Source of the DNA: Pectobacterium aroidearum
Lineage (GTDB): Bacteria > Pseudomonadota > Gammaproteobacteria > Enterobacterales > Enterobacteriaceae
Assembly: GCF_015689195.1 (NCBI RefSeq)
Contig: NZ_CP065044.1
Location: 930,001-994,000 of the forward strand
Direction of reading: 5' to 3'
DNA: 64,000 bases
Under the pieces are notes generated by a model. It did no database searches. It saw only the letters and a program-made list of their open reading frames with translations, and was not told where the DNA came from. This document shows positions 45,694 through 56,140 of this stretch, one piece after another; position 1 is the stretch's first letter; each line of letters begins with the position of its first letter. The position numbers were made by a program, and so were the translations under genes.

Positions 45694-46116
45694 CTAATCG
45701 CGGAACGATCCCCGCCCATTGCGGTAGTAACCATTTCCTCGCTCATGCCCACGTCTGTCCCACTCACCGCGACGCGGACCACGTTCGTCAACATAGCGTG
45801 GAGGATCAAAACGGCGATTGTCGTAATCGCGTCTATCGCGTTGGCTCTCACGCCACCAGCGGGCATCGCGCCAGCGCCAGCCATCCCAATAATAACCGTG
45901 TCGATTACGTTCACCACGATAGTAACCCCGGTGCTCCTGCCACCAGCGCTCGCTGCGCCAGTCATAGCCATCCCAGTAATTACCACGTCTGTCCCGTTCG
46001 CCAATATTCAGCGTGACGCCGGGCATCAGATCGATGCTGGCTCCCTTAGCCTCTGGCGTAGGCATAACCACAAACATTCCCATAAACAGGGCGCTGATGA
46101 CGAGTGGCTTAAACAT
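45694..46116 (-). CDS. DUF2502 (YpeC-like) secreted protein, Arg/Tyr/Trp-rich
   Basis: A 140-residue protein with a signal peptide ending EAKGASID and the DUF2502 opening LMPGVTLNIGERDRRGNYWDGYDW. The mature part is almost all polar and aromatic: WWQEHRGYYRGERNRHGYYWDGW and WWRESQRDRRDYDN are two imperfect copies of one unit, and the tail is RG-rich (about 30 Arg in 115 residues). YpeC in E. coli is about 108 residues, so this member is extended. A small envelope protein of unknown role; the high Arg and aromatic content suggests binding to an anionic polymer. Confidence 0.8.
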   Translation of the reverse strand: MFKPLVISALFMGMFVVMPTPEAKGASIDLMPGVTLNIGERDRRGNYWDGYDWRSERWWQEHRGYYRGERNRHGYYWDGWRWRDARWWRESQRDRRDYDNRRFDPPRYVDERGPRRGEWDRRGHERGNGYYRNGRGSFRD

Positions 46117-46414
46117 AGGGTAACTCCTTGCTCACCGCGATTGCGGCATGGCAAAGATATACGGGAATTCCTCTGCGCCACTATCAGATAAATACGCATT
46201 TTCCTGATTTTACTGTTCTTAACGTTTCGCTAACGCCACTACACGCTATTCATCAGCGCCCTACTAATTCATTAATAAAACTAACCTAAAAAACCGTTAA
46301 CTCTACGAGAAAACGCAGATTCATGGATTAACCATAGGGAATAAATATTAGAAATATTCATCTTATCGCTAATACTTACTCTCAGAATATCCATCATTCA
46401 TATAGGGAACAGCA
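46117..46414. other. A+T-rich region upstream of the decarboxylase gene, no gene seen
   Basis: 298 bp of A+T-rich DNA shared by two divergent promoters. AATATT-AGA-AATATT (about 46345-46360) is a small palindrome. The start at 46415 has only a modest GGGAAC ribosome site. Confidence 0.5.
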
Positions 46415-48082
46415 ATGAGCGAAAACTATACGGTGGGCGATTATTTATTGGACCGTCTGGCACAGATCGGTATTCAGCACCTCTTCGGCGTACCGGGCGA
46501 CTACAACCTGCATTTTCTCGATCATGTTATCAGCCACCCGGAGATTACCTGGGTGGGTTGCGCAAATGAGTTAAACGCCGCTTATGCCGCCGATGGCTAT
46601 GCGCGATGCCGTCCGGCAGCGGCACTGCTCACCACCTTCGGGGTGGGTGAACTCAGCGCGATTAACGGCATTGCAGGCAGCTACGCGGAATACCTCCCTG
46701 TTATTCACATAGCTGTTGCACCCAGCCTCGCGTCACAACGCAACCGCGAATTACTTCACCACACTCTAGGCGACGGCGATTTTAGCCGCTTTTCCCGCAT
46801 GGCAGCGGAAGTCACCGCTGCGCAGGCCAGCCTCACCGTCGAAAACGCAACCACAGAGATCGACAGAGTGATTGGAGAAGCGCTTTCTCAGCACAAACCG
46901 GTCTATCTGTTTCTGCCATTGGACGTGGCTGCGGCACCGGTCGGCGCACAGCCATACCCGCTTGCGCTTCCTGAACCACTCCGTTCTGATGATTCGCTGC
47001 AGGCCTTTATCACCGCAGCCACCACGATGCTGAGCAAAGCCAACACGGTCTCATTGCTGGCTGACTTTCTGGCTCAGCGCATGGGCGTCGCAGAGCAAAT
47101 CCAACACTGGATCGATAACACGCCGTTCCCCCACGCCACCTTACTGATGGGAAAAGGAACGCTAAACGAACAGCACCGCAACTTCACCGGCACCTACTCA
47201 GGTGCCGGCAGTGACGAAGCGATTCGTGCACACATCGAAGATGCGGATGTCATCATCAGCGTTGGCGTGCGCTATACCGATACGATTACGACGGGATTCA
47301 GCCATCAGATTGCCTGCGAAAAAAACATCGATATCCAGCCAACATTGGCTCGCGTCGGCAGCCAGGTTTTCCCCTCAATTCCAATGTCAGACGCTATCGC
47401 CGCGCTGGAAACCATCACCACAACACTGGCGTCCCGTTGGGATCACCGCACGATTACAGCCCCGGCCTTACCGCAGTCAGAGCAAAAAGACACGCTCAAT
47501 CAGCGCGAGTTTTGGCAACAGATACAGCGTTTCCTCCGCCCTGGCGATATTCTCGTGACCGATCAGGGCACCTCATGTTTTGGCGCCGCCACGCTCCGGT
47601 TACCGAGGGGCTGCCATTTCATCGTTCAACCACTATGGGGCTCGATAGGTTACTCTCTGCCAGCGGCATTCGGCGCACAAATTGCCGAACCGAACCAGCG
47701 GGTAGTGCTGTTGATCGGCGATGGCTCACTTCAGCTTACCGTACAAGAGCTTGGTTCTATCATTCGCGATCGCTTGAATATGGTCATTGTGGTGATGAAT
47801 AACGAGGGCTACACCGTCGAACGGGCGATTCACGGCCCTGAACAGCGCTACAACGATATCGCCGCCTGGAACTGGACACAGCTTCCCGCTGCGTTAGGCG
47901 CGGATGAAAACGAAATACTCTGCGAACAGGTGTGCTCACCGACGGCTCTCGCACAGACGCTCAAACAGGTGAACGCAGAATCTCGCTTGTCGCTCATCGA
48001 GGTCATGTTGCCGAAAATGGATATTCCCGCGCTTTTACACACCATCACGCAGTCGCTTGAGACCCGCAATACCGTGCAGTAG
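46415..48082 (+). CDS. ipdC: Thiamine-diphosphate 2-oxo acid decarboxylase (indolepyruvate/pyruvate decarboxylase family)
   Basis: A 555-residue ThDP enzyme of the Pdc/IpdC/KdcA group. Catalytic Glu is E52 (GCANELNAAYAADGYAR), the HH motif of these decarboxylases is H115-H116 (LLHHTLGDGD), and the ThDP/Mg motif is GDGS at 435-438 through VVMNNEGYTVE. The HH pair separates it from acetolactate synthases. Indolepyruvate decarboxylases of plant-associated enterobacteria (about 550 residues) make indole-3-acetaldehyde for auxin synthesis; pyruvate or phenylpyruvate are alternatives that cannot be ruled out. The gene is an insertion relative to the E. coli order cpdB-ytfH-ytfE. Confidence 0.75.
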   Translation: MSENYTVGDYLLDRLAQIGIQHLFGVPGDYNLHFLDHVISHPEITWVGCANELNAAYAADGYARCRPAAALLTTFGVGELSAINGIAGSYAEYLPVIHIAVAPSLASQRNRELLHHTLGDGDFSRFSRMAAEVTAAQASLTVENATTEIDRVIGEALSQHKPVYLFLPLDVAAAPVGAQPYPLALPEPLRSDDSLQAFITAATTMLSKANTVSLLADFLAQRMGVAEQIQHWIDNTPFPHATLLMGKGTLNEQHRNFTGTYSGAGSDEAIRAHIEDADVIISVGVRYTDTITTGFSHQIACEKNIDIQPTLARVGSQVFPSIPMSDAIAALETITTTLASRWDHRTITAPALPQSEQKDTLNQREFWQQIQRFLRPGDILVTDQGTSCFGAATLRLPRGCHFIVQPLWGSIGYSLPAAFGAQIAEPNQRVVLLIGDGSLQLTVQELGSIIRDRLNMVIVVMNNEGYTVERAIHGPEQRYNDIAAWNWTQLPAALGADENEILCEQVCSPTALAQTLKQVNAESRLSLIEVMLPKMDIPALLHTITQSLETRNTVQ

Positions 48083-48299
48083 AACAGTCAGACTGTTGAC
48101 GAACCCGTTTATTGAACGAGAACGGGAGTAACGGAATAGAAGAGTAAAGCGTTTGCGCCAGGGATGGCGCAATCCGAGCGTACAGGGATGTATTTACAGC
48201 GTCTTTACGATCTATCCGTTACTACCGCTATACGGACTTTGTCAGCAACCTCGGCATGCTTTTTACCGCCTACCTCGTAAGCGGTATATTCAACGCCAA

Positions 48300-48322
48300 A
48301 AGATGCATTTAAAATGCAATTT
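48300..48322 (+). promoter_or_regulatory. NsrR operator upstream of ytfE
   Basis: AGATGCATTTAAAATGCA with flanks matches the NsrR consensus (AAGATGCATTT and its inverted copy) at nearly every position; the second half ends AATTT instead of ATCTT. It starts 10 bases after a TATATT (-10) box and ends 30 bases before the ytfE start. nsrR itself is at 63090-63515. Confidence 0.85.
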
Positions 48323-48351
48323 ATAAACCGCATTCGTTGAGAGGCATCATC

Positions 48352-49017
48352 ATGGCATACCGCGATCAATCCCTGGGTGAGTTGGCTATCGCTATTCCGC
48401 GCGCGACCAAACTCTTTCGTGAACTCAATCTGGACTTCTGCTGCGGCGGAAAGCAAACGCTCAGTCGCGCCGCTGGCAAAAAAGATCTCAATATCGATGA
48501 GCTGGAAGCACAGTTAGAAAAACTGGCCGCACAGCCTTCTGATGCGCGGGACTGGCGTGAAGCACCGCTGGCCGACATTATCGCGTACATCATCCCCCGC
48601 TTTCACGATCGTCACCGCGAACAACTGCCGGAACTGATTCTGATGGCAGAAAAAGTCGAGCGTGTGCATCACGATAAAGCAGACTGCCCACACGGCCTCG
48701 CAAACCAGCTGACCGCCATTTATAACGAACTGTCTCAGCATATGATGAAAGAAGAGCGCATTCTCTTCCCAATGATCGGTCAGGGAATGGGCGCGAATGC
48801 CGCGGCACCGATTTCAGTGATGGAGCATGAGCACGATGATGCCGGGCGTGATGTGGAAGTGGTCAAAGAACTGACTCATGGCGTGGTGCCGCCGGAAGGT
48901 GCCTGCAATACCTGGCGTGCGCTGTACTCCGGTATCAACGAGTTCATTACCGACCTGATGGAGCACATCCATCTGGAAAACAATTTGCTGTTCCCACGCG
49001 CGCTGCGCGGTGAGTAA
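48352..49017 (+). CDS. ytfE: Di-iron iron-sulfur cluster repair protein YtfE (RIC)
   Basis: A 221-residue RIC protein starting [12 protein letters not shown] at ATG 48352 (GAGAGG upstream). The N-terminal ScdA domain carries [11 protein letters not shown] (paired Cys), and the hemerythrin-like domain supplies the di-iron His/Glu ligands in [36 protein letters not shown] and [14 protein letters not shown]. It repairs iron-sulfur clusters damaged by nitric oxide and oxidants. The NsrR box makes it NO-inducible. Confidence 0.95.
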   Translation: MAYRDQSLGELAIAIPRATKLFRELNLDFCCGGKQTLSRAAGKKDLNIDELEAQLEKLAAQPSDARDWREAPLADIIAYIIPRFHDRHREQLPELILMAEKVERVHHDKADCPHGLANQLTAIYNELSQHMMKEERILFPMIGQGMGANAAAPISVMEHEHDDAGRDVEVVKELTHGVVPPEGACNTWRALYSGINEFITDLMEHIHLENNLLFPRALRGE

Positions 49018-49060
49018 TGTCGTTTCAATAAAAAAAGAAAGTCAGTAGAAAATAGAAATA

Positions 49061-49090
49061 AGAAAGGCGCTCAGTGAGCGCCTTTCTTTG
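49061..49090. terminator. Bidirectional terminator between ytfE and fklB
   Basis: AGAAAGGCGCTC-AGT-GAGCGCCTTTCT, twelve perfect pairs with A-rich and T-rich flanks. Confidence 0.9.
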
Positions 49091-49098
49091 TCTGGAGA

Positions 49099-49719
49099 TT
49101 ACAGAATTTCCATCAGTTCCACTTCAAAAATCAGCGCGCTGAACGGCGGAATGGAAGCACCCGCGCCACGTTCGCCATACGCCAGATTGTGTGGAATATA
49201 GAGTTCCCATTTGGAGCCGACTGGCATCAGCGTCAACGCCTCAATCCAGCCTGGAATCACACCGCTTACCGGGAATTCAGCAGGTTGACCGCGCTGAACG
49301 GAGCTATCGAACACGCTGCCGTCAATCAGGCGACCAGTATAATGTACACGTACGCGATCCTGACGAGCCGGGATAGCACCTTCACCCTGAGTCAACACAC
49401 GGAATTGCAGACCAGACTCCGTGCTGTTCACGCCTTCTTTCTGCGCGTTTTCAGCCAGGAACTGCTGGCCTTCTACCGCCAGCACCTGTTGGCGCTCGCG
49501 GCGTACCGCATCAGCACGCTCGTGAATTTCACGCAGCGCACGATGAACCACATCCACAGGCACCGCAGGCGCATTACCTTCCAGCGCATCGCGTAGACCA
49601 GCAAGCAGAGCTTCTGGGATCAGACCTTCAAGACCTGATTCCTGTAACTGTTGACCAACCTGTAAGCCGATGCCGTAACTTGCCTGCGCTTCGACGCTAT
49701 CAAAAGAAGGAGTTGTCAT
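49099..49719 (-). CDS. fklB: FKBP-type peptidyl-prolyl cis-trans isomerase FklB (FKBP22)
   Basis: A 206-residue protein (E. coli FklB 206). An N-terminal helical dimerisation domain ([21 protein letters not shown]) leads to a C-terminal FKBP domain of about 110 residues with [20 protein letters not shown] and [34 protein letters not shown]. No signal peptide, so it is cytoplasmic, unlike FkpA. It catalyses prolyl isomerisation during folding. GGAACATCC precedes the ATG. Confidence 0.94.
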   Translation of the reverse strand: MTTPSFDSVEAQASYGIGLQVGQQLQESGLEGLIPEALLAGLRDALEGNAPAVPVDVVHRALREIHERADAVRRERQQVLAVEGQQFLAENAQKEGVNSTESGLQFRVLTQGEGAIPARQDRVRVHYTGRLIDGSVFDSSVQRGQPAEFPVSGVIPGWIEALTLMPVGSKWELYIPHNLAYGERGAGASIPPFSALIFEVELMEIL

Positions 49720-50093
49720 GGATGTTCCTTTTAATCTGTAAAAAACTGAAAGCGCAGCATAACAGCGACGGGGATTGGGGTAAAATCCTGTGTGCAGGTA
49801 ATCACGTTAACCGCACGCCAGCCAAGCCATTCCGGGAAGCTGGCCTATACTGGTAGTTCTGATGTTCATGGCTCAGTGGTTACCTTAATCATCAACGCGT
49901 TAACTGGTCAGCTCATGCAGATTATCGGTATACTGGACTGCGTTATCATCCTGATACTGTTTTTATGCCGACGCCGCTTTTCTACTGATATAGCGTAGTG
50001 ACTGGCATAGCGCTGTTAATCACATCATTTTTATGTGATGCCGTTTTTATACTGAACTGTTTTTTATATTAAACCGTAGTAAGAGAGGTCACC
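49720..50093. other. Divergent promoter region of fklB and ytfB, no gene seen
   Basis: 374 bp without a supported gene. Weak dyads are GCCAGC/GCTGGC (49817-49844) and ATCACAT-CATTTTT-ATGTGAT (50019-50039). The DNA just before ytfB has repeated GTTTTTATACTGAACTG-like runs (50040-50070) that could supply a promoter. Confidence 0.5.
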
Positions 50094-50807
50094 ATGGGCA
50101 GAATTGCGCCCAGGAAGCGGAAAACCACCTGGGATTATCAAACGCTAGTACGCTTCTGCCAGCGAATTATTCAGCGGCAGCCCTCAAATGCTGTAGCCGT
50201 AGAAAACGACGAGGAACGCGAAGATCAGGAACGCTTGCCTCCTGCTTCCCCGCGTGAACGCCTTGGTGCCATGCTGCAAAAAATCTGGCATCTGCCCGAT
50301 GGTTACCACTGGATGGAACCGTTGCCGCTCCTCCACCGTCGCTGGATTTTAATCGCCATCGCCCTGCTATTGGTCGTATTGCTCTGGCCTTACAGCGCAC
50401 AACATCCACAACCTGTCCGCACCACACCAGTTCCTCTTACCCAGGCAGATAATCAGGAAGCAATGCAGGCCGTGATTATTGAAAACCAGCCTTCAATGTC
50501 ACAGCAACAGCCTGCTACTACGCCACCTCCGACGCCGTCATCAGCACCATGGCGGCAATATGAGATTGCATCAGGGCAAACGCTGGCTCAGCTCTTTCGC
50601 GATAACAATCTGCCCGTCAGCGATGTATTCGCGATGGCTCAGGTGGAAGGCAGGGATAAGCCGCTCAGCAATTTACGAGCAGGTCAGGAAGTTAAATTAC
50701 AGCTGAATGCGCAAGGCATGGTCGCCGAACTGGAAATCGAAACCACGGCGAACCAGACAATTCGCTTTACCCGCGGTGCAGATGGCGCCTTTACGCGTAC
50801 TCGCTAA
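50094..50807 (+). CDS. ytfB: Cell-division-associated LysM-like protein YtfB (OapA family)
   Basis: A 237-residue protein with a cytoplasmic basic N-terminus (MGRIAPRKRKTTW), one membrane anchor at about residues 82-100 (WILIAIALLLVVLLWPY), a Pro/Gln-rich linker with PATTPPPTPSSAP, and a C-terminal LysM-like/OapA domain (QYEIASGQTLAQLFRDNNLPVSDVFAMAQVEG). E. coli YtfB (212 residues) affects division when overproduced and localises to the septum; Haemophilus OapA affects opacity and adherence. The stop overlaps the convergent DUF488 stop. Confidence 0.88.
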   Translation: MGRIAPRKRKTTWDYQTLVRFCQRIIQRQPSNAVAVENDEEREDQERLPPASPRERLGAMLQKIWHLPDGYHWMEPLPLLHRRWILIAIALLLVVLLWPYSAQHPQPVRTTPVPLTQADNQEAMQAVIIENQPSMSQQQPATTPPPTPSSAPWRQYEIASGQTLAQLFRDNNLPVSDVFAMAQVEGRDKPLSNLRAGQEVKLQLNAQGMVAELEIETTANQTIRFTRGADGAFTRTR

Positions 50808-51166
50808 CGGGCTAACCGTTCCAATAGAAAATCGCGCAGAACGATGGCATGGTTGTGCTGCGCGTCTTTACTGCCATAAAGCAGCGTGATGGCTCTCTGC
50901 TGCTCAAGCAACGTTAATAACCGGTCGCACGCCGTCCCCTGCGCGAGCTCATTACGATAATAATCCACAAATTCCGCCCAACGCTCCGGCTCGGCGTGAA
51001 ACCATTTCCGCAGTTCACTGCTCGGCGCAATGTCTTTAAACCACTCAACGCCTTCCAGACGCGCTTTACTGATGCCACGCGGCCACAGGCGGTCAATAAG
51101 AAATGTGGGAGAAGAGAAAGGCGCGTGCGCGTCATAGACGCGGATGAGGTGAATCAAGTCAGGCAT
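50804..51166 (-). CDS. DUF488 family protein (YeaO-like)
   Basis: A 120-residue soluble protein starting at the ATG at 51166, with GGAGG five bases upstream; further in-frame ATGs at 51211 and 51244 lack this. The family motif FLIDRLWPRGISKARL and the tail RAITLLYGSKDAQHNHAIVLRDFL are clear. DUF488 proteins are small, sometimes with nucleotide or metal partners, but no activity is established. Its 3' end overlaps the ytfB 3' end by four bases. Confidence 0.85.
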   Translation of the reverse strand: MPDLIHLIRVYDAHAPFSSPTFLIDRLWPRGISKARLEGVEWFKDIAPSSELRKWFHAEPERWAEFVDYYRNELAQGTACDRLLTLLEQQRAITLLYGSKDAQHNHAIVLRDFLLERLAR

Positions 51167-51232
51167 GTGGCCTCCGGCCTCACTTTTTAGGTATCGGTAA
51201 TAATAGGTCATTTCCCCAATCCCTAAAATGCA

Positions 51233-51257
51233 AAACGCTGGCACAAGGCCAGCGTTT
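51233..51257 (-). terminator. Terminator of the rpsF-priB-rpsR-rplI operon
   Basis: On the minus strand AAACGCTGGC-CTTGT-GCCAGCGTTT (ten perfect pairs) followed by TGCATTTT, 41 bases beyond the rplI stop. Confidence 0.85.
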
Positions 51258-51297
51258 CACATGTTAACTAAAGTGTTAATTCGACGATAAACGTGAA

Positions 51298-51750
51298 TTA
51301 CGCTTCAGCAACAACAACTACATTCAGCTCAGCAAATACATCGCTGTGTACCTGGAAGCTTACTTCGTGCTCACCCAGAGTACGCAGAACGCCGTTCGGC
51401 AGGCGAACTTCGCTCTTAGCGATGTCAACACCGGCAGCCGTTACCGCATCAGCGATATCGCGAGTACCGATGGAACCGAACAGTTTACCTTCGTCGCCTG
51501 CTTTAGACGCGATAGTAACGCTACCCAGTTCTTTGATCTTAGCGGCGCGAGCTTCAGCAGCGGCCAGAACGTCAGCCAGTTTGGCTTCCAGTTCAGCACG
51601 GCGTGCTTCGAAGAACTCAACGTTTTTCTTGGTTGCCGGGACAGCTTTGCCCTGTGGAACCAGGAAGTTACGAGCGTAGCCCGCTTTAACGTTTACCTGA
51701 TCACCCAGGCTGCCCAGGTTTGCTACTTTATCAAGCAGAATAACTTGCAT
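51298..51750 (-). CDS. rplI: 50S ribosomal protein L9
   Basis: A 150-residue protein nearly identical in layout to E. coli L9 (149). The N-terminal domain [36 protein letters not shown] is joined by the long central helix ([30 protein letters not shown]) to the C-terminal rRNA-binding domain. It binds 23S rRNA at the base of the L1 stalk and helps keep the reading frame. Last gene of the operon. Confidence 0.97.
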   Translation of the reverse strand: MQVILLDKVANLGSLGDQVNVKAGYARNFLVPQGKAVPATKKNVEFFEARRAELEAKLADVLAAAEARAAKIKELGSVTIASKAGDEGKLFGSIGTRDIADAVTAAGVDIAKSEVRLPNGVLRTLGEHEVSFQVHSDVFAELNVVVVAEA

Positions 51751-51791
51751 TACTTTATCCTCTCAAAGTCTCGTTAATGGACAGTGGCCGA

Positions 51792-52344
<553 letters not shown>

Positions 52345-52349
52345 AACAA

Positions 52350-52760
<411 letters not shown>

Positions 52761-52764
52761 TTAT

Positions 52765-52827
52765 TCAGCCTCCTGTCTGGGTCAACCGCGGCCCGTGGAG
52801 GCAAGGAACGTGTATGTGTGCGGCTGA
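52765..52827 (-). promoter_or_regulatory. Probable S6:S18 autoregulatory leader of the rpsF operon
   Basis: On the minus strand, TCAGCC and GGCTGA close a 63-base stem-loop just upstream of the rpsF ribosome site; the interior is GC-rich (ACGGGCCGCGGTTGACCC). S6:S18 binding leaders upstream of rpsF are known in many bacteria and sit in this place. I have not confirmed the bulged-C/GGC element. Confidence 0.5.
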
Positions 52828-52923
52828 AAAAATGACGCGTAAGTATAGTGCCCGACATTAAAGAACACAAGGAAGAAACACAGGAGTTTTCTGCGTGGTG
52901 ATATTTCAGCGCCAGGGGCAAAA

Positions 52924-53676
52924 TTACAGCGTCCGTCGGAAGAAATCAGCGCCCGCCTGTAGCGCCGTTGGCGTAATGCGATGCCCCACGCCCGGCTCAG
53001 TCAGATACGTCAGGTTAGCCAGTTTATCACGCGCCTGTAATGCCTGATAAAGATGAACGCTTTCTGCCGCTGGCACGACGTCATCCGCTTCACCGTGCCA
53101 TACCAGCAGCGGTCGATTGGACAGCGCGTCCAGACGCGTGCTGACATCATAATCCGCCAGCTTGGTCGCTAATGCCTGCAATACCGCCTGATTTTCCTCA
53201 CCATCGGCCGGAACCGGAGGAAACAGCGCCGACGACAGCGTAGAGAAATAGCCGGAGCCCATAAACGCCGCCACCGCAGTAATCCAGGGATAACGCGCCA
53301 TACAGCCGAGCGCACTCATTCCACCGAGCGACGCACCGCAAACGCCAATCCGCTCCCCGTCGATCAAGCCACGCTGCCGATATTCCGCCACATAGCCTGG
53401 GAGTTCTTCAATATTCGTTTGCAGGATGTCCCAGAAATGAGCCAACCGCAGCGATTCATCGCCGTCATAGCGCGCACCGTGCATAGCTGCATCGGTCAGG
53501 ATCACCCGAAACCCAGCCTGCGCCAACGCGTAGCCAAAATACGAATACACCTCTTTTGATGAGGTGTAACCATGGAAGAAAAAAATCGTCGGTAACGGCA
53601 GATCTCTGCTTCCCGCCGGTACCGCGTGAATTGCCTCAATACCGCTACCGAGCTTATCTAATGACATTTCGACCAT
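52924..53676 (-). CDS. yjfP: Alpha/beta-hydrolase esterase YjfP
   Basis: A 250-residue alpha/beta hydrolase (E. coli YjfP 249). The nucleophile elbow is GVCGASLGGMSALG (GxSxG), the acid is in LLVWHGEADDVVP, and the His is in GVGHRITPTAL. FFHGYTSSKEVYSYFG supplies the oxyanion loop. E. coli YjfP is a carboxylesterase; the physiological ester is unknown. GAGGGAAAT precedes the ATG. It converges on the rpsF operon promoter region. Confidence 0.9.
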   Translation of the reverse strand: MVEMSLDKLGSGIEAIHAVPAGSRDLPLPTIFFFHGYTSSKEVYSYFGYALAQAGFRVILTDAAMHGARYDGDESLRLAHFWDILQTNIEELPGYVAEYRQRGLIDGERIGVCGASLGGMSALGCMARYPWITAVAAFMGSGYFSTLSSALFPPVPADGEENQAVLQALATKLADYDVSTRLDALSNRPLLVWHGEADDVVPAAESVHLYQALQARDKLANLTYLTEPGVGHRITPTALQAGADFFRRTL

Positions 53677-53846
53677 ATTTCCCTCGTTTTCCGTTCTGTC
53701 AGCCTATTTTTATGTAGCGAAATCGTATTTAGCAGAAAGGGGGCATCCTTTTACGATAAACCCACTCACAGCAATCTTCTTATCCCGTGTCGTCATGAAT
53801 TCCGTGCTGGTTTAATCGGCGTATTTATGTAAATAAAAAAATCACA

Positions 53847-53860
53847 TTGATCCAGATCAA
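53847..53860 (+). promoter_or_regulatory. Perfect FNR-type site upstream of the second chemoreceptor gene
   Basis: TTGATCCAGATCAA is an exact TTGAT-N4-ATCAA match, about 110 bases before the start codon at 53970. It suggests oxygen-dependent control of this receptor. Confidence 0.65.
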
Positions 53861-53969
53861 TAACTGAAATGAATGTTTACACTCCGTGATTAATTTTTTT
53901 TCATTTACTGCCGTTAACGCATGTGAAGCAAGACTAAAAAATAACCTTTTTATTATAAGAGACACACGT

Positions 53970-55910
53970 ATGTTGGGACTTTCCTTTAAACACTGGGGTT
54001 TGGGTATCAAGTTATCAATTATCGCCTCCCTGAGCGTGGCGATATTGTTCATTGTCTTCACCCTCACTCTTACCCGCTCCGCAGGCAATCAGCTGAAATC
54101 TTTGACCCTCAATGACATGCAGAGCCAGGTGAATGGAGTCACCGACATGATCAACATGTACGATACCAGCCTACAAGCCGAGGTCAGCAACTATACGCGT
54201 CTGCTGGCAAGCTTTCTGCCGACGCAGTTTTCGCTGGATACCGTTAACCGTACGCCTTTAGGCAACGCTTCTCAGCCAACGCTTAAGGCTGGCGATACGG
54301 TCTTGAACCTCAACACCGAAGTGCCAGATGACTTTCTGAGCCGTACCCACGCGATCTCAACGATTTTTGTCCGAGATGGAGAAGATTTTACGCGCGTCAC
54401 CACGTCACTGAAAAAAGAAGACGGATCGCGCGCGATGGGCACCAAGCTCGATCGTGAGAGCCCAGCCTATGCCCTCGTGATGAAAGGTGAAACCTACAGT
54501 GGGCTAGCAACGCTGTTCGGCAAACAGTACATCACCCAGTACCAGCCGATACGCGACAGTGCCAGCAAGGTTATCGGCATTCTGTTCGTCGGTGTCGACA
54601 TCACGAAGCAATTTACCGAGATGCAACAAACGATTCTGAACAAAAAAATGGGTGAGACAGGCCATTTCTTTGTGCTTAATACGAAAAAAGGAAAAGATGC
54701 GGGCAACTACCTTTACCACCAAAGCAACGCCAACCAGCGCCCTGACTGGTCGGAAGGTGCGTTAGAGAAAGTGCTGGCAACCGGTAATGGCACGATCGAA
54801 TACGACAACAACACGATGACCGGCGAAGAAAAAACCCGAATCATGGTGTATCGCAGTATTCCACAGTGGAACTGGATTGTTGCTGGCACAGTGAGTAAAG
54901 AAAGCCTCATGGCTGAGATTAATCACACTCGTAACCTGTTTTTAGGTGGCGGTATTATTCTGGTTCTGCTCTTCGCCGCATTCTTTGTCGTGCTGACGCG
55001 CAAATGGCTAAGCCAGCCGCTCGTTGAAATCGTCAAAGTGGCGGAACAGTTTTCTGCCGGTAACCTGACGGCGACGCTTTCCAGTAACCGTTACGACGAA
55101 GTAGGTCGGCTGATCGATGCCATTAACGGCATCGGACAAGGGCTAACGACGATTGTGTCACAGGTCAGAAATGCATCCGAAGAAATCAGTGCCAGCACCG
55201 ATGCACTAGCTGCCGATAGCGAGAACATCAGCGAGCAGATTGCCCGTCAGGCCAGCAGCGTCGAAGAGACGTCTGCCAGCATGGAGCAGCTCTCCGCCAG
55301 CGTGAAGCAGAACGCCGATAACGTCTCCGCCGCCAAAGATCTGGCAGAGCAGAGTGCCGCAGCGGCACGTAGCGGTAGCCAGACCGTCACCGACTCCGTT
55401 TCTACGATGAGCGACATCAAGAACTCCTCGCAGCGAATTGCCGATATCACGACGGTGATCGAATCCATCGCTTTCCAGACCAACATTCTGGCGCTGAATG
55501 CGGCGGTTGAAGCCGCGCGTGCAGGTGAACACGGCAGAGGCTTCGCCGTAGTTGCTGCCGAAGTGCGCGCGCTGGCGCAGCGCAGTTCTACCGCGGTGAA
55601 AGAGATCGAAACCCTGATTGATGAATCGCTGGAGAAAATCGAAGCGGGTTACCATTTCTCAGAAAAAACGCAGGCGGTAATGGACGACTTGCGTAACCGT
55701 ATCCTCCAAGTCAGCACCATCGTGAACGATATCGATATCGCCTCACGCGAGCAGTCTGCCGGTATTGGCCAGGTGAATATCGCGATTGTACAAATTGGTC
55801 AGGCAACGCAGGAAAACACCATTCTGGTCAACAACTCGGAAGACACCGCACAGGGTCTGCGCCAGAAAGGCCACCACCTCAGCGAACTGGTCAGCGTCTT
55901 CCGTATTTAA
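53970..55910 (+). CDS. Methyl-accepting chemotaxis protein with a Cache-type sensor domain
   Basis: A 646-residue receptor starting at ATG 53970. TM1 is about residues 13-34. The large periplasmic domain (about 35-320) resembles Cache domains, with [31 protein letters not shown] and [17 protein letters not shown] then [19 protein letters not shown]2 is about 325-348, HAMP follows, and the signalling tip is [42 protein letters not shown]. No C-terminal CheR-binding pentapeptide (ends SVFRI). Cache-type receptors commonly sense carboxylates, amines or other metabolites. AT-rich promoter region with an FNR site. Confidence 0.93.
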   Translation: MLGLSFKHWGLGIKLSIIASLSVAILFIVFTLTLTRSAGNQLKSLTLNDMQSQVNGVTDMINMYDTSLQAEVSNYTRLLASFLPTQFSLDTVNRTPLGNASQPTLKAGDTVLNLNTEVPDDFLSRTHAISTIFVRDGEDFTRVTTSLKKEDGSRAMGTKLDRESPAYALVMKGETYSGLATLFGKQYITQYQPIRDSASKVIGILFVGVDITKQFTEMQQTILNKKMGETGHFFVLNTKKGKDAGNYLYHQSNANQRPDWSEGALEKVLATGNGTIEYDNNTMTGEEKTRIMVYRSIPQWNWIVAGTVSKESLMAEINHTRNLFLGGGIILVLLFAAFFVVLTRKWLSQPLVEIVKVAEQFSAGNLTATLSSNRYDEVGRLIDAINGIGQGLTTIVSQVRNASEEISASTDALAADSENISEQIARQASSVEETSASMEQLSASVKQNADNVSAAKDLAEQSAAAARSGSQTVTDSVSTMSDIKNSSQRIADITTVIESIAFQTNILALNAAVEAARAGEHGRGFAVVAAEVRALAQRSSTAVKEIETLIDESLEKIEAGYHFSEKTQAVMDDLRNRILQVSTIVNDIDIASREQSAGIGQVNIAIVQIGQATQENTILVNNSEDTAQGLRQKGHHLSELVSVFRI

Positions 55911-55919
55911 CATTCACAC

Positions 55920-56044
55920 ATACCCTAAATAATTCGAGTTGCAGGCAGGCGGCAAGAGAAGGCATCCCGATGAGCTTACTCAGGTAAGTGATTCGGGTAA
56001 CTGAACGCAGCCAACACACCTGCAGCTTGAAGTATGACGGGTAT
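55920..56044. repeat. 125-bp palindromic intergenic repeat, copy 2
   Basis: Same length and ends as the copy at 27721-27845 (ATACCCTAAATAATTCGAGT ... CTTGAAGTATGACGGGTAT), in the same orientation, differing at about a dozen positions. It starts 10 bases after the chemoreceptor stop. Confidence 0.87.
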
Positions 56045-56140
56045 GGCCATCGTGTTGCAGGTATTGCACGATGGCCCCCACTTGAGTATTATGCCGACGT
56101 TTTTTCACCCTTCCCCCACACTGACAAAGGAGACGACATC

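Noticed and set aside
49792..49998. 68-codon frame between fklB and ytfB
   Set aside because: Poor initiation context and no recognisable product; treated as spacer.
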